Source: Caprimulgus europaeus (Eukaryota; Chordata; Aves; Caprimulgiformes; Caprimulgidae). Taken from it: 64,000 nucleotides of DNA. Positions 52,520-64,000 of this stretch are shown here, piece after piece (positions within the stretch are counted from its first letter, which is position 1; each line of letters begins with the position of its first letter). Below the pieces are notes generated by a model. The model saw nothing but the letters and a program-made list of their open reading frames with translations. It ran no database searches and was not told the origin of the DNA. A program made the translations under genes and the position numbers. The stretch spans positions 28,660,578 through 28,724,577 of the forward strand of contig OU015533.1 of NCBI GenBank assembly GCA_907165065.1, given 5' to 3'.

Positions 52520-53189
52520 CGGCACTTTATTCACAGTTTTGCCACCTGCTGGAAAGATAGAAAAGCTTTTGAAAGGGTGACAAAGTACATGAGAAAAGCT
52601 GGCAGGAGACAGTACGGGGCAGAAGAAGAATGTGACAGGATTGTGAAATACACAATGGGCGAAGGTTGTACCTATTTTTAGATGGGCAGGGATGATCAAG
52701 TGTAAAAGTAGTACATTTCCATGAACGATGTACAGCTCCTTTCATCCAAAAAGGTCAGCAGTGCCCCTATAGAGATGGCTCTGATCATGTCTATATTAGA
52801 GATGAGGGAAAAGAGGTTAAGAACCAGACTCAGTGTCCAATCAGTCTTTCTACAAACTTTAAAGCTCTGGATTAGTCCCTAAGGGCCTAGTCAAAGCTTC
52901 ACTACGGAGCCAACAGTAGTCTTCAGCATGTAGCCATTCAGGACACAAAAATAAATGAATTTTTTCAGCATTATGTCTTACACACTCACAAGCACCCCAC
53001 ACACATCCACAAAGCCCACTTGCCTAGCTGAAAAGCAGAGAAAAGCAAAGCACGTAGCAACATTCAAAGGAATGGAAATTTTCCATTTTGCACTCTACTT
53101 AAGAGGCCACATTTAACGAAGGCCTGTTGCCGTACATGCCAAGCACTGAAGGTGGGGAGGAACACCACACTTTATCTCCCTAGGTCTAT

Positions 53190-53880
53190 GCAAGACTCCC
53201 ACTGAGAGCGATAAAGCCTTCAAAACACCGCTCCCCTTTCAAACCCCTTCTCCACAGCTCCTCTCCAAAGGCAGCTCCTGGCTGGCAGGGAGTGGGGCCA
53301 GGGGACAGACGCCGGCGCCAGCCCGGGCGCACAACCCACGCTTCTGCCCCATTAATTGTCAGCACATCCTCCCCCAGCCCGGGCCCTGGGGACAGCAGCA
53401 AAGCGGCAGGCCCAGGCGGGGACCCGGCAGCAAAACTACCCAATTAGGCCTCCAGAATAAGTGTGTGTGTGTGGGGGGGGAGGATTAAAAAATTTAAAAA
53501 GAAAAGAAAAAGAAAAAACCCAAGGATGGAGTTGCTTGGCAACGGGAGGGCAGAAGCAGCTGTGCAGCAGGTCGGGCTGGTACCCAGGCAGCAGGCTGGC
53601 CCATTAGCAGCCTGCACCTCCTGCATTTCGTGCCGGGGTCTCCTAGTAACAGCCTGTGCACGCCCGGCTGTTGCGCGCTTCCCCTCCTCTCCTCCTGTTT
53701 CTCCCCATCACAAGAGGCATCGCTGTTTGCCCTAATTACACATTCTCCGCTGCTTCAAGCTGCCATTACTTCAGTCCCCAGAGGAGCGGCAAGAACTTTA
53801 AAAAAATCTCCTCTAATAAGGGCTTTTAGTTTCAGATTCAGTGGAGCTCTGCGAGCTCAGAGATGCAAGGCAAGGTAGCA
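53190..53880. promoter_or_regulatory. Candidate intronic regulatory block with two RFX X-boxes
   Basis: This segment is richer in GC and CpG than the surrounding intron, most clearly at 53270-53430. It holds an X-box-like palindrome GTTGCTTGGCAAC at 53531-53543, with perfect GTTGC/GCAAC arms. A second, weaker match GTCTCCTAGTAAC lies at 53638-53650, 107 bp away. The RFX consensus is GTNRCC(N0-3)RGYAAC. The 3' part (53730-53880) is non-repetitive and includes homeodomain-type TAATTA cores. It lies about 10 kb inside the intron after exon 2, so it could be an enhancer or an internal promoter. Activity is inference. Confidence 0.35.
53461..53480 (+). repeat. (GT)6 followed by a G8 run
   Basis: Six GT units are followed by a G run, then AGGATTAAAA. 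It sits in the middle of the GC-richer intronic block at 53190-53880. Confidence 0.85.
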
Positions 53881-56800
53881 GCAGCAGAACAGATGAAAAA
53901 GGAAAAAAAAATCAGCAGTTCACTGGGTCAGATTTTTCCAGGATCCTGAGATATATTTTTTCCTTTTGTTTTTACTAAGTTATCCCACACAGTGAACAAT
54001 GCAGACGGCCCTTTAAGGGCCACAGTGCATATTTACATAATCCAGAGTAGTGTATCGAAGACGTGCTCTTTGGACACCTGTGTTTTAGGCCACGAGTTTC
54101 TGTGAAATTCCAGGCAAAATATAAGACACATTTATCAGGAACTAGAACCAATGAAAAAAAAAATCAGAGGAACAGATAGCCCCTTTTCCAAAGGCAACAT
54201 TTTAAAATGTTTTGCTCCATATTATTGCGAATGAATGCAGGTTTTTGCTTATTCAAACTGTTACAGTGCTGATGTTTTACATCATTTATGTGTCATTTCA
54301 TTTTCTTCCTTTTGCCACTGAAAAAACAGAGAAAGATAACCAAAAAAATTATGCAGACTGGCAGAAACAGCACAGGAAAAAACACAAGGAGAAAATAACA
54401 TACGTTCCTTTCTGTTTCCCAGTTTTACCGAGAACAAAAAGAAAAATGGAAGAAGACCCAGGATGCTTTCATTTATTCAGATATTTGATGCGATTTGAGG
54501 GTGGAGGCAGAAGGGATATGGTATGCTTGGGCTTAAAGAATACACTGGCAAGTTCTCCCAGTGAAGGCTACCCTGGTGTCAGGGCAGCGCTGCCAGCACG
54601 GTGACAGGCATGTGATGTTTCTCAGGGGGATCGCGTCCTTCCTGGTGCTCCTGCCCTGTCCTGGGGCTGGAGGCGGCAGGCTGTGTCCGGAGGCACAGGA
54701 GCCCCTTGCTGCTTCACGCTGAGCAGGGCTCAGTAAAAAGGTCTTGGCATCACTGCTGGGCAAACCTTGGTGAACCTGGTCTCAAGAGCACAGGGCAGTG
54801 AGTAAAGATAATTAATTTTACTGTCTAGGAAGTTTCCTTATCTGGATTTTGGAAAAGGCACAAATGATTACCCATCCTTAGCTCTAAAGGAGGTACAAGC
54901 ACCCAGCTGGAAACCACCCAGGTCATTCATGCTGCCAGATGAGTGTAACTAAAGGAGGGCAACAAATGTACTATGAAATTCTACTGCTGGGTGGCATCTT
55001 CAGGGAGACAATTTTTTAAAATATAGAGGTTTTCTGTATGAAACACATTTCCTAACACACATTCAAAGCCAAACAAAGCCCATGAAAAGAATCACCTTTG
55101 GGATTCTATGGGTTTTGCAAAGAATCAATAATAAAACTATATCACATGTACTACACATATGAAAGTCAGCTTACAACAGACCACAGCTTTGTCCATTCAA
55201 GTTAATTTTTACCCAGATATTCACAGACAGAAGTCTTCTACTCAGAGAGTATCTTCCAGTACATAAGCCAAGTTTTTAGCTAAACTTGTTACACTGAGGA
55301 CAGCTCTCTTCTCCCTGCCCCTCCCCAACACACATGCCACATTCTCCTAAAAAACAAATATTTTCCCTCCTACTTCTAAAATAACAAACAGTAACCACAC
55401 TGGAAAAAGACCAAATGTGCATAATTTCACTCTGAAGAAGAAAAAGCTTTGCAAAGTTACAGGTGACAAACAAGACACCCAAATGGAAGTTTATGCAAAA
55501 TTAACCATAATACAGTTCCATGCAGTTACTTATTGAACAAAAGTACATGCAGATGTGCATGTCTCTATTTTTATAACGTTCATTTCCAAGAACTAATATA
55601 AGCTTCTAGTGCACTAATGATCGCTTATGGTCATCATAAAAAAATAGAAAGACATTGCAAAATTGTCCAACTAATCTATTAAGTTCTCTCTGTTGGTGGT
55701 AAGAGTCCAGATGTACAGGAGGAAAGAATAAATATCTGCTAAGCCTCTGAATGTGCACTGCCATACAGTACGGACACCTTTCTTTCAGAACTCAGCTGGG
55801 GGGCTGCTTTTATCTTGAAACACATGCTTGTCATCATTAGCCTAGCTAGCACGTTTGCAAATGTTTTTTCAGCATTCAGTTTTGGCAGCCCAAGTTTTCA
55901 GTCCTAGGTTTTGTAGGCCAGACACCTTCAGGACCAAATCTGCCCAACGCAACATTTGGGCACCTATCTACACAGGGGGACTGCTGGGATTGCAAACTGG
56001 CCTGCAATGTTATAAAGGCTTTTAATTCTTTTTAAGCCTTCTTACCATGCATAAAGCTGACCAGTGGAAAGATTTTGGTTCTGCAGTGACACAAACATTT
56101 TGGTCGCTCTCAGAGACCTGAGGATAAAGCAGGTCCCATGCAGTGTTTTGTTGTCCCCTTTCCGAAATGGCTGCACTAGTCTCTGAAGCTGCCTTCACTT
56201 GACATCCTTGTCTCCCATTTCAATCTCCTGCAGCACATTACTGTTCGCTGCTTGACATGTGGTAACCAACTGGCTTTTGAGAGTGGTGTTAGACAGAAGT
56301 TTTCTGGAGACACAAATACACTTTCTCCAAAAATGCAGCAAAGCAGAAAGAGACAATTTTATTAATGAAATCCATCTTGCATTCTCTGCATCATAAGCTT
56401 GCCCTGCAGCTATCTTTAAGTACATTTTTCAGCCATTATTCCTAGCGTTAATGCAGGCCTAGCTGGTCTCCCTGCCCATGGTTGGCCTGTGCTATATGGC
56501 AGGCACCACCTATGCCACGGTGTCCATGGTTTTATTTAGGACCCCACCACCCTTGGGCAGTAGCATGGATGTCTCTGCTCTATCCAGGTCGGCTTCCACA
56601 AAGCCTTGCAGTTCACCTGCTCCTGTTTGCAAGCTGCTGCTGCTGGTATGTAGGTCTGCGAGACTGTGTGGGCAGGGGGTGTGAAAGGCAGGATTTCCCC
56701 TCAGGATTAGGAGAGGTCTGCTTGCCCAGGTGTAACCCAGACTCAAATCCCCACACCGTGCTTAGGAAGAGCCCAACCCAGCACCTGTTTGAGATGAGGG

Positions 56801-57416
56801 GCAGCGCACTTTGCTTTCCTGCCCACAGCGCTTCAGCGCTCCCGGCCTGCTCAGGCCCTGCTCACCCAGCAAGCCCAGCCTGGCCTAAAACAGCGTCTCC
56901 AAGCACCCATCTCTCATTCAGGCCTCATGTGACCTCAAGCACTCCAGAAGTGCCAGTGCTTTAGACAAATGGACAAGAAAATCATAGCTTCTCATCGTTA
57001 ATCTGCCACTTGTATCCAGCCAGGGAAAGCAGCAACACAAAGGGAAATCAGCACAAGACAAGTGGAGGGGTTTTATTTTGAGTCTTTCTCTGTGATTTCT
57101 ATCACTCACCCCCTTTGCTGGGTGCCTCAGGGGGCTCAGGGGTGGATGGGTACAAAGAAAACATTAGATGACGAACTAGAGACGACTTCTCCATGGCTCT
57201 ACCAAGGCAGCCTGCCATAACACTGGGAGGCACCTGCACTCTCCCTCCTGCAGCTGCTGAAAAGACAGCAAATATCACTTTCTAGGTTTCTCTTGTGCCA
57301 AAAGTAATCTCACATGGGAAACAAACAAACAAACAATACCTATTTCCACTTTCAAACCCAAACAGTAAGGCTGTTCTGTGCTCTTGATTCAGCAAATGAT
57401 GGAGCAGAAACATGGG

Positions 57417-58055
57417 TGTCCTGGTTTTTAGCTGGGACAGAGCTGGGTTTCTTTTTCAGTAGCTAGAATTGTGCTGCGTTTTGCTTTCAGTCTGGGACTT
57501 GTTATGAGAGAGACACTGATAACATCCCAGTGTTTGCATTTTTGTCACTGGAAGTGAAGGATTTCATGTTTTGTTATTCTACAAGTGCAAGATCTAAAGG
57601 GGTGAGGAATATTTAAATTAATAATCTAAACTGGTGTTTGGATATGCCAGTGGGATATTCTGTACCATATCACGTCATGTCCAGTACATTAGTGAGGGGC
57701 TCTTCCTCTTCTGGCTCTCTCTGACTCGGGCTCTCACTCTTCTGGGATTGTGGTTTCGATTCGGGATTGACTCTCTTCTGGGATCATTATCTGGGAACAG
57801 GCTGGGCTCGGTCAGCTGGGGGGTGAGCAATAGCATTGGGTGTCACTCACTGGCACTTTTTGTTACTGTTATTATTATCATTACTATTTTAATATTAATA
57901 ACATTTAAAGTTTTCTTTTATTTCTATTATTAAATTGTTCTTATCTCAACCTATGAGTGTCCTTACCCTTGCCCCCTATCCCTTGGGGATGGGGGGAAGT
58001 GGGTGAATGGCTGTGTTGGCTGCTAGCCAAGGGCTAGTCCAGTGAAACCACCACA
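57417..58055 (+). mobile_element. Solo LTR of an avian endogenous retrovirus (ERVL-like)
   Basis: The 639 bp element begins TGTCCTGGTTTTAGCTGGGA and ends GTGAAACCACCACA, so it has TG...CA termini. Inside are features shared with a widespread neoavian LTR family: ACCATATCACGTCATG, GGGTGAGCAATAGCATTGGG, a run of ATT/TTA triplets (about 57867-57900), an ATTAAA poly(A) signal (57929-57934) and TTATCTCAACCTATGAGTG. The flanks ATGGG (57412-57416) and ATAGG (58056-58060) look like a 5-bp target duplication with one change; 5 bp fits ERVL-type integration. No gag, pol or env sequence adjoins it, so it is a recombined solo LTR. It lies antisense in the KLF7 intron. Confidence 0.92.
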
Positions 58056-61000
58056 ATAGGACTGATAATTCAGGTACTGGCAAATAAGCAATGGGTGAAC
58101 ACCACCAGTGTTTTAAATGGCAAGAGCTGCTTTTGGCAAGGCACATCCTCCTGCCACCTAGGAGGTTCACAAGTTTTTTCTTCAACCTAAACTCTCTCTG
58201 TAATAATGAAGTGAGGCTCTGGCCCTCCACAGTGAAATCACAACATTCCCCTCCAAACTTGCCAAATGGCTAAAAGGCTTCAAAACTAAAACGTTTTAAA
58301 GAGCTCATGATCAGGTTGAGGCTATTTTAATCAGCTTTGATAAACTCTTGTTATGTTTTTACTAAAAAAAAAAATTTAAAAAACACAACCCCACAATAAA
58401 ACATCTTTCCAATTTGGCAATGCAATTGTACCCCAAAACAATTCCAGCTCTGAATGAAGATCCTCCCCACGCATCCTTCTTCCCTCATTTCCCTTGCTCT
58501 TATTTCCAGTGGCAAATTCACCCATTGCTTCAGATGCTGCCATAAGAGCTTCAGCATCCTCTGTGTCCCCTTGCTGGGTTGCAGCCCTGCACACAGAGCT
58601 GGGGACTCACGATGAAGCCATGGGTCTCTGTACAACAAAACATCTTGGGCTTTGGTTTTCACTTCTCCTATGCTACCTATACTGTTTTCGCAAATGCTTT
58701 TCATTAAGTCATTAGTCAAAATCTTTCATCCTGCAGAACTGGCGCTGTGCTTGGCTATTTGCTTTTTCTTTCTCTCCATTGGCTTTCTGTCCATGGGTGC
58801 TACCACATTAACACAATATAGCAATGCAGCTTCCCATTCACGTGGTACCCCTGACACAGATGGTCTTTATTTTCTTTATTATTCCTTTAATTTGCATTAA
58901 TCTTCTTTATTATCCAGCCTAGACTCCGCAATTTGGTCTTCTCTGGTCATTTCCAAATTCTGGATGTTTCCTATTCTATCTCCAAGACTTTGATAAAGCT
59001 ATTCTCTATTGTTTTAAATCCCATCTCAAAAACTTTCCTGTCCATTAATGTTCTTTCTAATACTCTCATGTCTCTCGTCTTTTTCTTGCAAATGTAGTAA
59101 TCTGTTTTCCTGAAGGGTGGATTTGTTTGTTTTACTTACTCTCACCCAGCACTTTGGATCAAAGAACTATATAATTTAAAATTAGATGTCCTGACAATGT
59201 GAAACAAACTCCACTTAAATAAATACCATCTTAAGATCACATGTAGACTCATAACATCTATTTACATGGGTATTTCCCACTTGTTTAGACTTTAGAAACC
59301 TAAATATAGATGTGAATTGCCCAAATTTCTCAGACTCGAGCTTAGGTTACACCAGATCCTGGTTTTAGATGGATAAAGAAAAAAACCCAGAACTTTCTGA
59401 TCCTCATAAAATGCAAACCCCAGCAGAACCTTTAAGGGTTATTTTTTATCACTATCCCAATCTTAAGGATTTCCTGGTCATTTTATACGTGATGCTTTAT
59501 CTCTGACCAGAAAGCACCCACGCCATCTCATACCTTCCCCTTCACATTACTGCAAGGAAGGCTGATATGAATGGTTTTGTCAGGAGATAGAAATCTCCTC
59601 CAGAGGTCTTTGATCTGGGAGACACAGCCACATCCCATGACTAATCTTTCCACAGGTCACAGGCCAGCTCACCCTTAGACTTACTTGCATCCAGACACTC
59701 ACCAGCAATATCCTGTTTTCTAATTTAGGAAGTACTGATGACTATACATTAGTTTTGGCTCATTCGAATTCCTTCCGTCTCCACTTTCCATTACACTGGC
59801 AATTCATCTCCATGCATGTGTGAAGGCTGGATGAAAATTTCTGTCTCTCAAAAGAGACAAAATGTCATTGTTTGCACTGATGTCTGCTCCATGAATAACT
59901 GTGAGAGAATGTGCTAGGGTTGGATTACCGTCCCAGTCCTGGTGGCTCCTTCCTTATATGTTTTTACCCCACTCTTCATTGGCAGCATGGTCCTTCCAAA
60001 CCTGCAGCTCATTTTTTCCGCCTGTTTACAGGCCCAGCTGCTATTTCTCCCAAGTGGCTGCTTTGCTCCCCTCTGACAGTCAGTCCCACCACTGCTGTTA
60101 GTTCCTTTACACACTCCTTGCTTTAGATGCCCCAGCTTACTTTGAATTCAGTCAAATATTTTCATTTCCCTTTCCATTCAGACAGTGTTTTTCCCTTTCC
60201 CTTCCAGATTAAATTCTCTCCCACACAGATGATTGTTTTTCCCTCTCCAAAGGTCATCCAGAAGGTGGTTTCATAACCAGTTCAACCACTGATGGGCCTT
60301 ACAGCTCTGTCCTGATTCTCACACGAGATGCGGGAAAGTAACACGGAGGATGCACAAAGTTCAATGTGGGGTTTAACTGTGTCTGGGCTCCCCAGCAAAG
60401 GAAAGCCCTACGAGAAGATCACCTCCAATCTCAGCAAGCTGCTATCAGTCTGTAGTGCCTCCAGCCCAGCCTGGCTCATCACGCAGCGTTGAGGAACACC
60501 AGCCAGTGTCGGTCTGGTCAGCCTTACATACAAATGAAAGGAATGCAACCTCCTTCCGCCCCCCAGCTCCCCACCCCATAGTTTTCTTGTTTTCATGCAC
60601 TGCAGTAAATCCCTTTGATCCAGCAAGTGGACTTTGCTCATGCAAGTTGGGTGACCAGCCCACATCTGCCTCCCTGCCTGTGAACCCCACACTGGGAGCT
60701 CTTTGTCTGTCAGGGCACTCACACTCTTTTACACAGAGGCCGCACTGGCAGACTGCTCTTGCATGACACACTAACAAAGTCTACCAGCCAAAGGAAAATA
60801 TCTCGCAATCATTTCAGACCCTCTAGCTCAGCCACTGAGTAAGCCAAGTGGCTACTAGCCATTGGCACTGCTGGGTGCATTTGCAACCCACAGCACATTC
60901 AGCTCACTACATGAAAAAAACAAAGCATGGATGGAGTAAAGGGCTCCTTGTCCCTAGCCCTAAAAGCACGCATGCACAGGAAAGCAGGCAGCCCTGCCAT

Positions 61001-63723
61001 TTATAATTCAGTCCCAGATTTCCATAGCTGTTCCTCTCTGTTCCTCTCTTTTACTGGAGGCAGTTTCCCTGAGGGGAAACCCCACTGCAGAGGTCAGTGT
61101 GAACAGATCTAATGTCTTGATTGTGCCAGCTCTGATTTAAGGCATCCAGTGGTCACTGATTTTTAAGGGAACAGAGCACTTAAGCAGGATGAAGGGGTCT
61201 GAATGACTTTGTGCTTTGGACTCAAATAAGCTAGTTGGATAAACCTATCGGACCCCTCCCCTTGATTCACTCAGATTGCTTCCAGGATGTAAATGTTCAA
61301 AGGTATTTAGACAATCTGCTTCCCACAGAGAAAAATGGAAGTCAGGTGCCTACCTGCTCCCAGGTTCTGCATCAAAGATATATTTTAACAAGGCTGCATC
61401 CAGTCCTCATCACAAAATGATGCTGTGCTTTCTACACAGCTATGCACAGCCAGGACATGGTCAGGTGCAGGTTGGTTATATGGCTGCAAAGACAGGAGAG
61501 CTCCTTACCCAGGTTTGTATTCCCTCTTGTCCTTCGCCTTCCTGCTTTCCTAACAACCTATGCTGTCTGCTCGAGACTTGGCGGATGGAAACAGGATCAC
61601 TCCCATAAAGTACTAAGTGGGTTAGGGGGCTGGTTAAACCATTGATGGTTTAATTGGCAAGATCAGAGGGGTACCTGAACCCACTAGGTGAGGAGCTGGG
61701 AGTGGGAGGTGTGGGCACTGCACCCAGGCAGCTGCAGTCTCATCTTCTGATACAGGTCTTCCCCACCAGCCAGCAAAGGCTTTCTCACCAGCTGAGAACT
61801 GCTGCGGATGGGCAGACTCATACACATCAATGGCACTATGTACAGTCTAAGGCTATTCAACAGAAGTACCACAGGGCCCCTGAGAAATGCTTCTCATCGT
61901 GGATTAACTGTAAAATGTAACACTTCACATGCTGATGTTACCAAAGGGGAAGGTTTCGACCTCAGGCGCAAAATTCGACCAGACCTAAGGCTGAGTTCAA
62001 AAGCATGCAAAACCTTGCAAGGTTTTGACTCCAAAGGTTGGAGGTGTTGAAAGAGCAGTGGTTTTTGTAACTGCTCTCTCAAGACTCCTTGTCCACATCC
62101 CCACCTACTGGGTGGCAAAACCAGAAAAACTCCCTAAGTTCACCCTTCCTAGGCGATTGTGTCACATTCCTGACTAACTTCAGGAAGAGCTGTGTTAAGA
62201 CCCATCACTTCCACCTCAAGGAGGAACACAGGGGTCGCATCTGAACAGACAAGACCCCTGGCATCAACAGCTCCCACACTCTGCATTTGTGCCTGCACAG
62301 GAGCCCCATCACCTGCTGGAAAACCTTGGCTGGGACATCCCCCCAGACAGCCCTGGCCGGGATCAGCCTCACAGCAGCACTGGTGCTACGAGGAGCCTCC
62401 TGACCACGTTGCTGCAGATATTAAAATGACTGCACTACTTTCACTGGCTTTCAATCACTGGATCACAAGTCAGTCCTGGCAAGGTGGCTATCCCCAGTAA
62501 AAGCACTAGAAAGCCCATATAAGAAGATCAAAAACAATGCCTTTTATGTCTTAATATGATTTATACCTCAGACCATGTAACTTTTACAGGGCTGCCTAGT
62601 ATTTGATGGATGCAGCTCTCTTAACAACCCACACATTTGCTTGATTTACTGCACTGGTCCAACATGTTATTTTCTACCTTGCAAGAACAACCTTGCTTCT
62701 AGGAATCTGCCTGCATGATAAGATCGTGAATTAAATGTGCAGTTATCGTAAGAGACCACACATTTTACAGTAAAATTGAGAAAACTGATTACAGCAATCC
62801 CTCTGGAAACAAGAATAATCACATGATAAGACAGTACTAATGGGAATTTATCATCTCTCATCACATGTGAAGCTTAGAACAAAGCAGCAACGTGCGCAAA
62901 CTGCACAGCTATTATTGCCAATGAATACCAGCCGAAAAGCTACTGGGAACTATGAACATACGACAGGAGAGTGGGGATTCTGAAGAGCCCAACCTAAGCC
63001 AATTGGGTATGCTTCGAGAAGCTTACACAGCAGAGCTTATATGCAACATTAGTAAATATGACCTGAAATAACAGCCCGACATCTTTCCATACATCCCATT
63101 CCCTCTCTACCTACGCTATTCCATCCAAAATCCATGTCATTCTTTCATTTTTTCTCACTGTATTTTACCACCAGAGAAGTCCAAGATCATGAGTATCTCA
63201 AGGATATGTGCATCTGCGTACCGACACACCTGCATCTACACGCATGCTCTCTCATGCACACATTATTCCTAAACCATGCATCTCAAATCTGAAATACATT
63301 TTTCTCTTTCCCCCACACAAAAGGCAACAAAAACCTACCCACGCTATTTTCTATTTCAAGCAATTAACATTTGACTAAAATTAGCATTTTTAAAGTTGTC
63401 TTGGGGAAGTGAGTGCTGAAAACCCAAACTGGCATGCCCACAGTTTTAACATGAATGATACATCTACATCCTAAAATCACTCTGCATCAAGCCCCATAAG
63501 GCATATGAAACCCCCACAGGTTAATGGCAGGTGGTGAACTCCTCTGTTCTATTGAATAATGGGTACATTTGCTGGCCTACCATATTTTTCCACTGCCCTG
63601 TTTCATAGATAGAAGCTTGGACTTTCAGAAGAGATTATTTTTCTTTTCTAAATGAGAATAAAAGGAGATGGTTACATTTAGGTGGCAGGAGGACAAGATG
63701 AGAGAAGCATCCTACACAAGTAC

Positions 63724-64000
63724 CTGTATGAGTCCTCTGGTGAGCCTTTAAGTGGGAGCTTTTTGTATAAACCTTCCGGCACCCATTAAATTGACAGCGA
63801 TGAACCCTCTTCTTGTTTTCTGGGGACGCTTCTGCCCCGGTACCTCCTTGCTCACTGTCACTTTGCCCGCTTTTTATCGTCCCCGCGGTCGCAGTCGCTG
63901 TTGCTACACCCACTTTCACAGAGCTGAGTGAAGTTTTCTTGGCCACCAATTTCAACGTCACCGTGCCATCCACTGCTGAGAGAGTCTGTGAGGTTTTTAC
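63724..64000 (-). CDS. KLF7: KLF7 coding exon 2 (3' part), with zinc finger 1
   Basis: Krueppel-like factor 7 is a nuclear transcription factor that binds CACCC/GC-box DNA; it is known for roles in neuronal differentiation and adipogenesis. Reading the minus strand from 64000 gives [20 protein letters not shown] and onward, matching the KLF7 middle region as I know it, then [20 protein letters not shown]. The first C2H2 finger has the C-X4-C-X12-H-X3-H layout with helix residues [15 protein letters not shown] just before it is the basic nuclear-localisation stretch. The exon ends after the first base of the linker glycine codon, followed by a GT donor (minus strand, 63723-63722). The 277 bp here give 92 codons plus one base. 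Upstream coding sequence continues beyond 64000, so the start codon is not in the window. A short Ala/Thr repeat (VATATATAG) lies in the spacer. The frame is intact. Confidence in family and member is very high, since the spacer distinguishes it from KLF6. Confidence 0.97.

Noticed and set aside
56482..56964. 160-codon open frame on the plus strand in the KLF7 intron
   Set aside because: It lies in a GC-rich patch with shorter frames open in other phases, has no recognisable domain and is rich in Pro/Ser/Cys as expected of non-coding GC-rich DNA.
57634..57933. 99-codon frame within the solo LTR
   Set aside because: It is LTR regulatory sequence, not a retroviral gene; no gag, pol or env similarity.
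63971..63973. Apparent start codon of the KLF7 frame in exon 2
   Set aside because: It is a GTG valine codon inside the exon; the frame stays open to 64000 with VKTSQTLSA matching KLF7, so translation starts upstream outside the window.

Overview
This is vertebrate nuclear DNA, almost certainly from a bird. Two things point there. First, several CR1 LINE fragments are present, including one with the typical avian CR1 3' end (553-775). Second, a solo LTR at 57417-58055 resembles an ERVL-like family common in neoavian genomes. Codon-dense bacterial-style gene packing is absent. Only one protein-coding gene can be recognised.

That gene is KLF7 (Krueppel-like factor 7), on the minus strand, entering from the right edge. 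The window holds the 3' half of its large second coding exon (63724-64000), an intron of about 18.9 kb, the third coding exon (44684-44807), an intron of about 6.9 kb, and the last coding segment with its stop codon (37717-37768). Splice sites and reading frame agree across all three pieces. Together they give 150 residues: the tail of the serine-rich region, a basic nuclear-localisation stretch and all three C2H2 zinc fingers. The N-terminal half and the promoter lie outside the window.

Below the stop codon, 37716 down to about 29635 is interpreted as a very long AT-rich 3'UTR. It ends near an AATAAA signal (29653-29658, minus strand). It would contain two CR1 fragments in opposite orientation, GA/CT and TA tracts, and a set of Pumilio-type motifs. 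From about 29634 to 1 the sequence looks intergenic: no recognisable exons, a few repeats, one exon-like cassette (14827-14942) and a GC-rich patch (24350-25720).

The introns carry the antisense solo LTR, old CORE-SINE (MIR-like) remnants, simple repeats, and two candidate regulatory blocks: a CpG-richer segment with two X-box (RFX) motifs at 53190-53880, and a motif-dense segment at 43180-43480. No tRNA, rRNA, CRISPR array, intact transposon or intact viral gene was seen. The remaining open frames look like chance frames.
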